Below, piece by piece: positions 10,660 through 21,374 of a DNA stretch of 64,000 nucleotides. How positions within the stretch are numbered: the stretch's first letter is position 1; each line of letters begins with the position of its first letter. This DNA is from Dermatemys mawii. Lineage: Eukaryota; Chordata; Testudines; Dermatemydidae. Made by a program: the position numbers and the translations under genes. Under the pieces are notes generated by a model. It had not been told where the DNA came from, did no database searches, and saw nothing but the letters and a program-made list of their open reading frames with translations. The stretch spans positions 58,878,858-58,942,857 of the forward strand of contig ML677334.1 of assembly GCA_007922305.1 (NCBI GenBank), in the 5' to 3' direction.

Positions 10660-11180
10660 ACACGATCATTATCGGTGCATGGTCCTTCTGTCTTGCCTCT
10701 CGTCTGCATCCCAAGTGTTTAATCATAGTGCCTGATTGGCTGCAGGATCAGCAACCTGATTTATAAACCCAGCAGCAACAGAGTTGAGACAGAGCCATAT
10801 CCAGGGATCAGAACCAGATCACCTGGAGTCAGGGAAGGCAGAAGCAGAGCTGGCTCCGAGGAAGGAATGAGGCTGAGAGAACTTGAACAAGGCCAGGTAT
10901 AGGGCAAGGTCTAGGCTGGAGAAGGGCTAGAAGTGAGGCAAGCACAGGAAGGCAGAGAATCCACAGGCTTATGTGTGTTGAGCAGAAACTGTTGTTTCTG
11001 GTCCTGCAGCCAGGCACTGTGTTTAATCGGGCAAGGCAGCTGAGTCTATTAATCTACTGCCAGTAAAGTAAGCGGAGGACCAGGCTAGTGGCTGATCTTA
11101 GCTGGCCTTACCTCTGCCAGGGAGCACATCTGGGTTGATTCCAGATCTATGGACTCCTGCTGATCATTCATACTGAATAA
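10660..11180. repeat. Probable interspersed repeat of unknown class
   Basis: GC-rich, G/A-biased sequence with words I associate with a frequent reptile repeat (CCACAGGCTTATGTGTGTTG, CCTGCAGCCAGGCACTGTGT). It interrupts the DIRS coding order between the gag-like and RNase H relics. No termini or target duplication were recognised. Confidence 0.35.
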
Positions 11181-11289
11181 ATATGTTGGGACTGAGAGCA
11201 ATTCATTTGTCCTGCAAATTGTTTCTTCCTCTAATAAAATATCATACAGCACAAATTGACAGACAACGTTTCAATGATGTATTCTATAA

Positions 11290-12130
11290 ATCAACAGGGG
11301 AGGCAAAATCAAGCCCTCTCTGTCAAGAGAGCGTATGGGTATGAGAGTGGTGCCTCAAGCACAACATAGATCTGATCACCCTACATACACGGGGGGAATC
11401 CAATGCATTAGCAGACCACCTAAGCAGGAGAGTGTCATCTTTTCATCAATGGTTCCTAAAGGATACAGTACAACAGAAATATTTCAAACTTGGGGATTCC
11501 TAAAAATAGATTTTTGCAACCCAAGAACAAAACGTTCCAGTTTGGCCAGGGGTGAAAGTAAGGCAATACGGGCTGCTATGGTGTTCCGGTAAAAAGTGGC
11601 CTCCTGTACTGTCCCATACTGTTACTTCCTATTCACTAAACCGGCCTCCAGCACCCTCAAAGTTTGCAGGGTCCTTTTGCCGTGGCAGGGCTTTAAAGAA
11701 TCCTGCTTAAAGTGGTGTCGCGGCAGCACTTTAACATCTCTGTCCCTTTTATCCCCACTGGGCTGCGGATGGCATGGGGGGGGGAAAAGGAGCAGTTACC
11801 CTGGGGCCAGCAATTTAAAAGGGCCTGCTGGTGGCACAGGGAGGCTGGCTGGGGGATGCTGACCCCCAGCCCTGCCCCTTCAGCCCAAGGCCCTGCCTCT
11901 TCTGGGGGCAGAGGGGTGTGTGGCAAAGCTGCCCCTTCCCCTGTACCAGTAAGAGAGAAATTTTACTTTCACCCCTGGTTTGGCTCTCAAAGAAGTTGGA
12001 GTCAAGGTGTTCTAGTAGATGTCTTTCTGATCTCTGCTCTGTGCATTTCCTCCTTTGTCCCTAATCCCCAAGGTGGTCAGGAAAGTGAGACAAGACTGGG
12101 CTGACATGATCCTGGTGGCTCTAGCATAGC
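11290..12130 (+). pseudogene. DIRS RNase H-region relic, split by a hAT MITE
   Basis: Before the insertion the frame reads LHTRGESNALADHLSRR then HQWFLK, and soon IFATQEQNVPV. ADHLSR and the FAT..N..VP pattern are typical of the RNase H end of DIRS/LTR polyproteins. After the insertion the frame resumes with CAFPPLSLIPKVVRKV and DWADMILVA, the region that follows RNase H in DIRS elements. In-frame stops and frameshifts are present, so it is inactive. The hAT MITE at 11547-11977 separates the halves, showing that DIRS arrived first. Confidence 0.7.
11547..11977. mobile_element. hAT MITE, CAGGGGTGAAAGTAA family, copy 1
   Basis: It begins CAGGGGTGAAAGTAAGG and ends TTTTACTTTCACCCCTG. The flanks share GTTTGGC on both sides, close to the 8-bp target duplication expected for hAT, with a one-base ambiguity at the junction. 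The interior is GC-rich and carries no transposase. It is inserted in the DIRS RNase H relic. A sister copy is at 18559-19114. Confidence 0.85.
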
Positions 12131-12639
12131 AATGGAAATTTTGTATCTGGACCTAATGCAACTCTCCATTCAATAACATATAACTCCCTTTCCTGCCAAA
12201 TAATCTCTCAGATTCTGGCAACATATTCCATCTGGATCCAAAGTCTCTTCATCTCAGGACATAGACGCTCTTTGTCTAACTTCCACAGATAGAAAATGTC
12301 CTGATGAGGTCCAGAGATTTATTATGGAACATAGAAAGCCATCAACCAAGAAAGCATACACTGCTAATTGGAAATGATTTTCCTTATGGATGAAGATGAA
12401 ACAGACTGATCCCCTGTAAACAGCTGTTCCATTAATTCTGGATTATTTACTATTATTTAAATCATTCAGTACGCTTCTTTAGTTCAACCAAAGTTCATCT
12501 AGACTTTCATCCTCCTCTTCAAGGTCCTTTGGTAATTTCCCATCCTACAGTCACAAAATTTCTTAAAGGATTGTTGCACACCTTTCCATAAATTAGGGAT
12601 ATGCCACCTTCATGGAACTTGAGCTTAGTTTTCTAATCA

Positions 12640-13070
12640 CTAATGGAACTTCCGACTGATCCTTTTTCATCTTGCTCCCTCCACCATTTTTCAATTAAAG
12701 GGGCATTTTTGGTAGCTATCACGTCTGTGCACAAAGTGAGATGCAAGACTTATGTCCAATCCTCCGTACAGTTTTCCACACAGAGTAACTATGCAATCAC
12801 ATCCCAAATGTATCTCAAAAGACATTTCAGACTTTCACATTAACCAGTATATACACTTATCTGCGGTTTTTCCAAGACCTCATTCATCCTCCGATGAAGT
12901 GAATTCTCAAAAACTGGATGGCAGGAGGTCTCTCTTATACTATCTTAGGAGCACAAGAACATTGAGGAAATCTCCTAGACTCTTTATTGCACATGGCAGT
13001 GCTTTAAAGGCTAAACCAGAGATCATCAAGATACATTACAGACTGTCTAAAAAATGTCTTATGTAATCCT
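12640..13070 (+). pseudogene. DIRS tyrosine-recombinase relic
   Basis: The frame starting near 12643 contains SIKGAFLVAITSVHKVR, the N-terminal part of the catalytic domain in DIRS tyrosine recombinases (FLVAITSARRVSEL-like, where the Arg belongs to the catalytic set). An overlapping frame from about 12840 continues with YLRSTRTLRKSPRLFIAHGS, the downstream TRTLRKS..LFV region. A frameshift joins the two, and the C-terminal His/Tyr motifs are not recognisable. Such enzymes integrate circular DIRS cDNA without a DDE integrase. Non-functional. Confidence 0.7.
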
Positions 13071-13636
13071 TCTGCCAACTGGAGTTAACAGCAACAAGTA
13101 TAACCCAACACCATCCAAAAGTGATCATTTTGACAAAGCAGCTCCATCATGCTGCTCACCTCAGCAGAGTAGGCATGTCTACACAAACATGATTGGTTTC
13201 TGAAGTCTTTTCCCACGGCTCGTCACTAGATGTCAGGGGAGAGCTCAGTCAGACCTGCCTACACTTACTTTGTCAATAATCTACAGCATCCAGTTTGGGT
13301 AACTGCTTATTCCACTAGATCACAAGGGTCTCAGCAGAATGCTTCAGCAGGATACCAATTGCTGAAATTTGCAGATTTGGTCTTCAGTGCCTACATTTAT
13401 TAACCATTATTCCTTAGTATCAGCCTCCAGAGCAGATGCACAAGTGGGAAGAATATTCCTACAATCTGTATTCAAATGATTGTCCAGCATATACCACCTA
13501 AATCACCATTGCTTATTAATCACCATGAGTGGGAGCCACATAAACAGGAACATGAAGAAGAAAGAACAGTTACTTACCTTATAGTTTGTTTCTAGATGTT
13601 CTGTGCATATAGATCCATTAACTCACCCTCCATCCC
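13071..13636. other. Right flank of the DIRS relic
   Basis: No coding feature is recognisable. AACAGTTACTTACCTTATAG near 13566-13585 looks like the DIRS right terminus. The remainder is probably decayed DIRS sequence. Confidence 0.4.
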
Positions 13637-13926
13637 CACAGCTCAGCAACCTTGGCACGCGGCCCCTCAGGTAAGCACCATTGGTGGGCCCAACTGGTTT
13701 TTTTACCTGTCATGTCCATAGGTTTGGCCAATCGTGGCTCCCACTGGCTGCACTTCGCAGCTCCAGTCCAATGGCGGTACTGGCTGCCACTTCCCGCAGC
13801 CCACATTGGACCCGGAGTGGCGGACAGTGGGAGCTGCGATTGGCTGAATGTGCAGTCATGACAGGGAAACAAACCGGCTGGGCCTACCAAGGGTGCTTAC
13901 CCTGCGGGGCCATGTGCCAATCCCTG
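13637..13926. mobile_element. Palindromic hAT-like MITE
   Basis: The ends are imperfect inverted repeats: CAGCAACCTTGGCACGCGGC on the left and GCCATGTGCCAATCCCTG on the right. Longer inner arms also pair: CAGGTAAGCACCATTGGTGG with CCAAGGGTGCTTACCCTG. The interior contains facing CCAAT/ATTGG words. I could not find a matching 8-bp flank, so one end may be eroded. Confidence 0.6.
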
Positions 13927-13929
13927 CAC

Positions 13930-14045
13930 TAGAATATGAATCATAGAATATGAATCATAAAATATCAGAGTTGGAAGGGACCTCAGGAGATTATCTAGTC
14001 CAACCCCCTGCTCACAGCAGGACCAACTCCAACTAAATCAGATAT
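13930..14045 (-). mobile_element. CR1 LINE 3'-end fragment
   Basis: ATCATAGAATATGAATCATA is followed by TTGGAAGGGACCTCAGGAG and TCTAGTCCAACCCCCTGCTC. This is the classic sauropsid CR1 3' region, reading on the - strand because the CATAGAAT tail is at the left. It is 5'-truncated after about 110 bases, as usual for CR1. Confidence 0.9.
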
Positions 14046-14325
14046 GATTCTATGATTGTCTATATGGCACATTATTGCATGGCAGACCAGAGTGTAACTC
14101 TACAGTGCACCAACTTGCCACAAAGTAACATCCCACTGCTACAGTCCTGGAGTGCAGCTTAACATACTAATACTACTTCAAAGTTCACTGTAGATTCACA
14201 TGTTGGCTTGCAGCACAGTAACTTGCCCTGAAAATAGGGTGTTTTTTTTCAGTCCACCTGCATAGTCTTAGACTCCAGTCTCTGTTAATTCAAGGTGTCC
14301 CTGTCCTCTGGACGAGGTCTTAGCT

Positions 14326-15271
14326 CAGAGGTGGGCAAAATTTTTGGCCTGAGGGCCACATCTAGGTATGGAAATTGTATGGCGAGCCGTGAATGCTCAC
14401 GAAATTTGGGATTGGAGTGCGGGAGGGAGTGAGGGCTCCGGCTGGGGGTGTNNNNNNNNNNNNNNNNNNNNNNNNNNNNNNNNNNNNNNNNNNNNNNNNN
14501 NNNNNNNNNNNNNNNNNNNNNNNNNNNNNNNNNNNNNNNNNNNNNNNNNNNNNNNNNNNNNNNNNNNNNNNNNNNNNNNNNNNNNNNNNNNNNNNNNNNN
14601 NNNNNNNNNNNNNNNNNNNNNNNNNNNNNNNNNNNNNNNNNNNNNNNNNNNNNNNNNNNNNNNNNNNNNNNNNNNNNNNNNNNNNNNNNNNNNNNNNNNN
14701 NNNNNNNNNNNNNNNNNNNNNNNNNNNNNNNNNNNNNNNNNNNNNNNNNNNNNNNNNNNNNNNNNNNNNNNNNNNNNNNNNNNNNNNNNNNNNNNNNNNN
14801 NNNNNNNNNNNNNNNNNNNNNNNNNNNNNNNNNNNNNNNNNNNNNNNNNNNTGCCTAGAACCTGCACCCCTGATTCCTTTCCATGCCCCAACCCTAATCC
14901 TTCTCCCACTCTCTGAACCTCAAGCAGCTCCTGGAAGCAGCAGCACGTCTCCTCTCCAATGCCTCCAACACGAAGGCGCGGCCAAGCAGCTCTATGTACT
15001 GCCCTGTTCACAGCTGCCACCCCTGCAGCTCCCATTGGCCACAGCTCCCGGCCAATGGGAGCTGCAGGAATGGTGGGGACAGTGCGCAGACCCCCTGGCT
15101 TTCCCTACACACAGGAGCAGGACGGGGGACATGCCACTGCTTCCGGGAGCCATGGCACACGTGGAGTGGGGCAAGCCTTCTAAAACCCATTCCCTGGCGG
15201 GAGCTTGGAGACCAGATTAAAACATCTGAAGGGCCGGATGCGGCCCCCGGACTGTAATTTTCCCACCACTG
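14326..15271. mobile_element. hAT MITE (CAGAGGTGGGCAAA) containing an assembly gap
   Basis: The left end is CAGAGGTGGGCAAAATTTTTG and the right end is AATTTTCCCACCACTG. The flanks TCTTAGCT (14318-14325) and TTTTAGCT (15272-15279) match at 7 of 8, a hAT-type target duplication. The right half holds a perfect hairpin: GCAGCTCCCATTGGCC pairs with GGCCAATGGGAGCTGC (about 15017-15066). The 400 N positions fall inside this element, so its true length is unknown. Confidence 0.85.
14452..14851. other. Assembly gap (400 N)
   Basis: Exactly 400 N characters. Nothing can be said about the missing sequence. The round size may be a scaffolding estimate. Confidence 1.
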
Positions 15272-15598
15272 TTTTAGCTAGTCTGGTCTGTTTGATGCTA
15301 ATCCCTAACCCTGCCCTCCTTGGGGTCAGGGACATAGCCCCAAGGTACATAGGGAGCTTGGGCCTCCCTCTCTACCAGTTCCTGGTTCAGGGTCCTGAAA
15401 GCCAAGTTGTGTGTACCAGCCTAAGGTTAGCCAGCCAACTTGCTCACCTTCCATTGGTTTACTTCCTACCACCACTGCATCTCAGTTTGGGGCATGGTCA
15501 CAGTAGGCTTAGAGTCCAAACCCCAACAATCTAGGGCCAGTGCTTGTTGACTTCTTGAGCCCTTGCTCACAGTTCTCCATCCTGGGAAGTGTCTGAGT

Positions 15599-16185
15599 GC
15601 ATAGATGCCAACTTTACCTGGTGTCAGTGGCTGCATGCGCTCCCCTACCCCAACTTTGCCCCCACTCCAAACCCTCCCGCAAATCCGCAGCCCTGCCTCC
15701 TCCCAAAGCATGTCGCATTACCCCTCCACCCCTCTCCCTCCCAGGCTTGCCGCACAAAACAGCTGTTTGGCGTGGCAAGCTTGGAAGGGAGAGTGGAGAA
15801 GCGGAGCGGCTGTGCGCTCATGGGAAGAGGCAGAGTGGAGGTGAGCTGGGGGCGGGGGCGCAAGAAGGGTCACAGAAGTAATCCTGGGAGGGGGGCATAG
15901 AGGAACTGCTTACCACCCCAGCTCACCTCCGCTCCGCCTCTGCCTCTGCCTCCTCCCCTGAGCATACCACCGCTCCGCTTCTTCCCCCTCCCTCCCAGGC
16001 TTGCCAAGCTGATTTGCACGGCAAGCCTGGAAGGGAGGGAGGGAGGGGGGAGAATCGGAGTGGTGGCGGTGCACTTAGGGGACGAGGCGGAGGTAGAGCA
16101 GAGGTGAGCTGGGAAGGAGGGTGGGGACAGGGAGCTGCCGGTGAGTGCTTCAGCTCCGGATCACCCATGGAGTTGGCGCCTGTGT
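15599..16185. mobile_element. Palindrome-rich repeat with CATAGATGCCAACT terminus
   Basis: The left end is CATAGATGCCAACTTTACC and the right end is ACCCATGGAGTTGGCGCCTGTG, an imperfect terminal inverted repeat. Two hairpins share an arm word: TCCCTCCCAGGCTTGCC (about 15737-15753) pairs with GGCAAGCTTGGAAGGGA, and CCCTCCCAGGCTTGCC (about 15991) pairs with GGCAAGCCTGGAAGGG (16020). The flanks do not show a clear target duplication. Related to 7070-7360 by its ends. Confidence 0.55.
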
Positions 16186-17805
16186 GAGGGGGAAGACACT
16201 CAGCCAGGTGCTTTTGGCAGAAGCTTCCTCTGCTATTGCTGCAAAGCAGTACACCTCCAGAAGATGGCTTCTTTCTCATCCACCACCCCAAGGTCACTGA
16301 AACTCCCTTTATCCTGGTCTTTACCCAGGAGTGTGCTCAGCAGTGCCAGATGGACAGGGCCTCCCTGGCCTGGTACAGCTCCAGCCCTTCCCATCTCTGC
16401 CTTAGAGTGGGATTTATAAATCCTCTCACAATGCCCTTAGGATATTAACTTATTTGATCTATGCATAATTCAATGGCTGAATGTAAATGGAAAGAATTTA
16501 AAGTAATCATAGGAACAGGGTATATTTATATATCTTGATGATCTCAAGAGTCACACATTTGAGGGTACAATACAGATGGGTACACAGTATAAATCTTTGG
16601 TTTGGTTAAACTTAAATAGGCAGAGAAACACAATATCATATAATAATTTCCTATGAGATAATTTCATGACCAAAGATAAACAAGAATTTATAAATGTCTT
16701 ACTGAGTGAATAATTATTATAACAAAGTTATTCAAATGGCCACATCCTGTTATTGTCTGACTGTAACATTGGTTTTGTTTACTGGAAACCAGCAGTTTTG
16801 CTTACTGAAAAATGTTTAGATGTAGAACAATGTACTGCCTGATAGTCATACTATTTTAATCAAAATCCAGAGAACACAGGAAGTAATCACTTAAGTGTAA
16901 CAGATACATTTTAGCAACACTGAAGATTTTAAAACACTTTATATTATTTATTGAAAGATTTTCTTATTAATCACTGCTAATGATCTTTTGTTCATTTCTG
17001 ATGAAGAAAAATGAGCAATTACACTAAAGTTAAAACTATCAATCTCTGTGTTTGTATCTGGTACACATTTTTCTGTGGTAACATTGTGAAGAAACAATTT
17101 AGCAATTAGCACACAATTCAAATGAGGAATTAGTTTAAATAAATTATCTGTGTACTCCTAAAACAAAATTGTCAGTCTAAATAAAAGGGGATCTGTTAAT
17201 TATGTCTGCAGCTCTAAAAAACCTCAATAGTTATATTTTAAATTATATTTTAACCAATCATTTCAGAGAAAAACAAATATGTTGATTTCTGCTGATATTT
17301 TTTAAATAAATGACTTTTCCAAAATGATTAGCCATGTCACTTCTGAGATAATACTGGTCTTAGATGCTGATGAACTACCAAATACAATTAGACCTATAAA
17401 GCATTCTACACTGGTGGTGACATGCATTAATTGTGATTTCATGCGCTGATTTTGCTGCCACAACAAATTCTAAGAATCATGCAACAGTGACTGTGCATTA
17501 TGGGAAAAGTGAATTACAACAACAAGTTTGAGAACAAAAATCTCACATCTGAATGTCGATCTTGGATGAAATTCTGGTCCTATTGAAGCTAATGGCAAAA
17601 CTCTCACTAAGGAAGCCAAGATTTTGCTCCTTAAGTCTGATATTGTTATGTTCTTTTTGTGGTGATTTCAGCTTAAAATTCCCCGTGATGTCCTTTTAGT
17701 ACTTTGCCCATGTTTTCAGTATAAGTGGCAATTCTTCTTAATTTAATTTTAATTTTAAAACGTATCCAGAAATCACTAAGGAGAAAATGTATGTACAGTA
17801 TATAA
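16186..17805. other. Unannotated AT-rich intergenic stretch
   Basis: No supported gene or transposon. A SINE-like fragment lies at 17560-17640. Confidence 0.6.
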
Positions 17806-17820
17806 ATTTTTATATATATG

Positions 17821-17935
17821 AACAAATTCCTTAGTGACTTACCCAGAAAATATTCAAAGACTGAGCCTTACTTAACATCCATTGTCTCATGGGCAAGGGA
17901 GAAAAGGTGGGCCTTAAAGTGTGTCCTGAATACTA
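17821..17935 (+). repeat. Left arm of a 1.4-kb-spaced inverted repeat
   Basis: This 115-base arm (AACAAATTCCTTAGTGACTT ... GTCCTGAATACTA) is the near reverse complement of 19381-19494. Long identical words include AAAATATTCAAAGACT and ATGGGCAAGGGAGAAAAGGT. The arms differ by scattered substitutions. Confidence 0.9.
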
Positions 17936-18558
17936 ATACATATATCCTAATATATATGCACACTAACATGTACATATTAGTGTGCAACTGAATTTGTATA
18001 TATAAATATTTATATTTCCTGTCTCAACAGCAAAACAGAAAAAAAAGAGAGTGAGAGGGCACTTGCAAAATGAAGTAAACTTTGTGACCAAACAGGATGG
18101 TCATAAAAATTTAACTTTTAAAAAAGATGATGTATTGGCACTTTCAACCATCATTTTTTCACATTTTGTGGAATGTTATTCATTTTTAAATTCAAATCTC
18201 AATATTCCTTCAATGTTGTCCATAAAAATCCCTCTGTAACATTTGGGATTTTCCACTTAGAGAATAATATTCCATCTGGAACGTTTTACTAAAAGCCAGA
18301 TTTCTATAACTTTCAATGGTCCTATAATCCTCATGGTATATTTCTTCCACATTTTAACAGCTTCAGTGTGTTCCATAATTTGCTGATTAAAAATGTAGAA
18401 GGCTGTGATTCAGAGCAGTCATACTCCTATGGTATTTATACTTCAAAGTCAAGAAGATTTCTGACATGTTTTATTCGGAAAGAGACATGTTCTCCTCCCA
18501 AAGAAATAATTCAAGCAATGTATTACATTCTTGTAAGTTCAAAAATGAAAGGCAGTAC

Positions 18559-19114
18559 CAGGGGTGAAAGTAACTCAAGTTTCTTACCGATACGGGGGCT
18601 GGACTGGGGCCAGTTCTGCCCCCCGGAAGGGGCAGGACCTTGGGTGGAAGGGGGGGGGATGGGGGAGGGGGTCAGAGCCAGCCCCAGCCCAGCCCAGACC
18701 CCGTACTGGTAAGGGGCCTCCCCCCACTCCCCTCCTCAGCCCAACCCCCCCCCACTGGGGGCTCTGCCGCAGTTTAAGCCTCCCCAGGGCTCCGACAGTA
18801 GGGCTCCGCGGGGACGGGAGCTCCATTGCTGGAGCTCTAGGGAAGTGGAGGCAGGGCCCCAGCAGCTATTTAAAGAGCCCGGGGCTGGGCCATCGCTATT
18901 GCCCCAGGCCCTGCCGCTGGAGCCCGCTGCAGCCCCTGCCCCAGGCTCCCGCAGTGGGAGCTCTGGCAGCAGTTTAAAGGGCCTGGGGCTCCAGCCGCTG
19001 CTGGGAGCCCCAGGCTCTTTACATTGCACCTCGGGAAGCCGATCTGCCCAGGTACGGTGGACTGGCTGTTGCCGGTATGCCGTAACGGGGCATACTGGCT
19101 TACTTTCACCTCTG
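18559..19114. mobile_element. hAT MITE, CAGGGGTGAAAGTAA family, copy 2
   Basis: It begins CAGGGGTGAAAGTAACTC and ends TTACTTTCACCTCTG. A perfect 8-bp target duplication GGCAGTAC flanks it (18551-18558 and 19115-19122). The interior is very GC-rich with repeated GGGGCTGG/AGCCCC words and no transposase. It lies between the arms of the inverted repeat 17821-17935 / 19381-19494. Confidence 0.93.
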
Positions 19115-19380
19115 GGCAGTACTATCCATAGAGCTGTTGATATGCTTGGTAGTAATTTATGGATTGATTATAACCACATTTGCGGTAGTACTATCTGTTT
19201 CTTTAGAGTTCTGCTTTGGGCTCATCCTTAACATCATGACAATGCTGTAATTCACACATACTATACAGATTGAAAACATTCAGAGCCAGGCAATTCAGTC
19301 CAGATGATTAAACATACCAAAATAATAACATAACTTTGGAGCTCACTTCCTCTCCAGATCCAAAGCAGTGCATGTTTTGT

Positions 19381-19494
19381 TAGTATTCAGGTCACACATT
19401 AAGACCCACCTTTTCTCCCTTGCCCATGAGTAATGGATGTTAAATAAGGCTGAGTCTTTGAATATTTTCTAGATAAGTCACAGAGGAATTTGTT
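19381..19494 (-). repeat. Right arm of the spaced inverted repeat
   Basis: Reverse complement of 17821-17935 over about 114 bases with scattered substitutions (for example ATTTAACATCC against ACTTAACATCC). Confidence 0.9.
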
Positions 19495-21139
19495 TGTCCT
19501 CCCCCGCATATATATATATACTAGTGTGCAATTGAATGGTTTGTACCTCTTATTGGAATCACATGTAAAAATATAATGTATGTCCATTCTTTACCTCTAG
19601 ACTTTCAAATCAGCATATGTGGTCTTAATACTACAAGGGCAAGAGCACTTGCATAAGAAAGATAAACTGCATTGGGCCCACAATATCTTATTAATGAAGT
19701 GAGAGTTAAAGATGAGGATAATTTTTTGCACAGTAACCCTATTTTCAACCAGTTGTAACTTTGACAAAGTAATAGTCTTCAAGTTAAAACTTCCCAAGTT
19801 GGTCTGAATTTGGTGTCTGTGTGGTTCTGTTTGTTTGTTTTGCCAAATTTATGAATGTTTGCTATGGTTGTTTTGAGTTACAAAAATGTAACAAATGAAA
19901 GAGTTTGAGTATAAGACAATGGGGCAGATCCTAAGGTGGGATAAATTGTCATAATTCCATTGAATTTGTTGGGGCTATGACAATTTACATCATCTGACTA
20001 TCTGCTCCCCTGTTCTCAATGATCAAGTAACTGAAAAATTGCTTTGTCTTAAAAACTGACACTTGTCATGTTCTTAGTTTTTTTATTTAAGAAAACAATA
20101 TAAAATATGATGATGGGATCTACAAATCCCACACTGGGCTGGAAAGGGTTAAAGGATAGTACTGGCACCAAGTAGTCCCACCCCTCTCATTCTGCACAGC
20201 TTGCTCCAACGGGGGACAGAGTTGAAAAGGAAGCAACCAGCTTAGGAAGTGGGAGGCTGGCGAGATGTACAGACATACCTGAAAGGCTCCTGGCAAAGGT
20301 GCTGGAGAAGTCTCCCTAAGGGAATAGGACTTTATGCTGAGCCCCATTGGGGTTGGTGGTTTGGTTTCTTCTCTTCCCCCTACCCCCTCACTTTATCTGG
20401 GGCCAGAAGTTGAGGAGGAAAGCAAAACACCAACCCCAATGGGTTTACTTCTCCAGCAGCACCTTAGTCAGGAGACTAATGTGGGATTTATATACTCATC
20501 TCACACCAGTTCCATTGACTTCAAAGGGATTATTCACATACTTAGAATTAAGCATGTGTGGAAATCTTTGCAGGATAAGGGCTTTAATTTATAGCCTCTT
20601 TTAGGACGAGATTCTTTGGGACCAGAATGTGTAGCTGACGTATCTGTCCTGTATGTGAGTGGTGAAGTGAAAAATAAATGTATAGTGATGTTACTAGGCT
20701 ATTGAGAGGATGGGGACAATAAATACTGAGTAAGACATGAAAATATTGTGATATTAACTATAGTGGGAAGATTTATGCAAGATAAGAAGTGAGACTATTG
20801 TATCGGGCTTGTAAAGGGCAGGTGAATTGAAGGACGGTATTTGATCGAGGAGGCGGTGTGTGACTGCTGATGGTTCATGATGGTTCATGCACTGGGAGGT
20901 AGAACAGAGGATGGCAGAAGGGAGGTATGGTTTTCCTACTGTAAGTGCAGCAGAGCTACAGTGAGTGGATGTAAGCGTGGGGGCAGTGGATGCAGATTTT
21001 AATGTTTTTAGCCTACACTGTTTTGATTCTTTAAGGTGTATCTATTGCTTGGCAGTAGCCTTACGAGGCTTGAGAGGATTTAAAGATAGAACATTGTATT
21101 TTATAACTGAAAGTCCAGCAAAATAGATCTAAACCGGCA
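19495..21139. other. Intergenic stretch upstream of ASXL3
   Basis: SINE-like fragments lie at 19918-20012 and 20480-20585. 20115-20470 contains ACAAATCCCACACTGGGCTG and GAGCCCCATTGGGGTTGG, which look like interspersed-repeat sequence but were not classified. No coding exon is supported. Confidence 0.5.
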
Positions 21140-21314
21140 TCGCCTTTAAATGACCACGTTGTTGCCATAGTACCTAGCAGTCCCCACGCACGTTATCATA
21201 ACCACCGCGCTGCCCCCCCCCCCCCCCATGACGGACGCGCACACACGGCTCCGGCTTTGCCTCGCGCTTTTGGCAACAGCGCGCAGCGGATTCTGTCCAC
21301 GCTGCCCAAGGGAG

Positions 21315-21333
21315 ACTACACTTCCCATGGGGC
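21315..21333 (+). promoter_or_regulatory. ZNF143/THAP11-like site (ACTACA...TCCCA)
   Basis: ACTACACTTCCCATGGGGC closely matches the SBS-type consensus ACTACAnnTCCCAnnrnGC bound by ZNF143 and THAP11 at CpG-island promoters. It faces a second site 40-60 bases downstream. Confidence 0.65.
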
Positions 21334-21374
21334 ACTGCTCCAGCGCGCTCCGCGGGCGCCGGCTGGCTGCGCAT

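Larger units (their letters stand above)
8881..13620 (+). mobile_element. Decayed DIRS-like (tyrosine recombinase) retrotransposon
   Basis: Three coding relics lie in order on +: a cysteine-containing gag-like stretch (9296-9530), an RNase H/post-RNase H stretch (11290-12130, split by a hAT insertion), and a tyrosine-recombinase stretch (12640-13070). A left-end inverted repeat pair lies at 8881-8913 and 9114-9146. The right end (13550-13620) contains AACAGTTACTTACCTTATAG, whose reverse complement resembles AAGGTGAGTAAGTTCC at 9158-9173, as expected for DIRS inverted termini. No LTR or integrase is present. Most of the reverse transcriptase is missing or unrecognisable. The order and motifs identify the class with fair confidence; the boundaries are approximate. 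Confidence 0.7.

Noticed and set aside
14368..15220. Long open frames through 14.4-15.2 kb
   Set aside because: They consist mostly of gap positions (N).
18564..19231. Pro/Ala/Ser-rich open frames of 80-137 codons
   Set aside because: Products of the GC-rich interior of the hAT MITE at 18559-19114.
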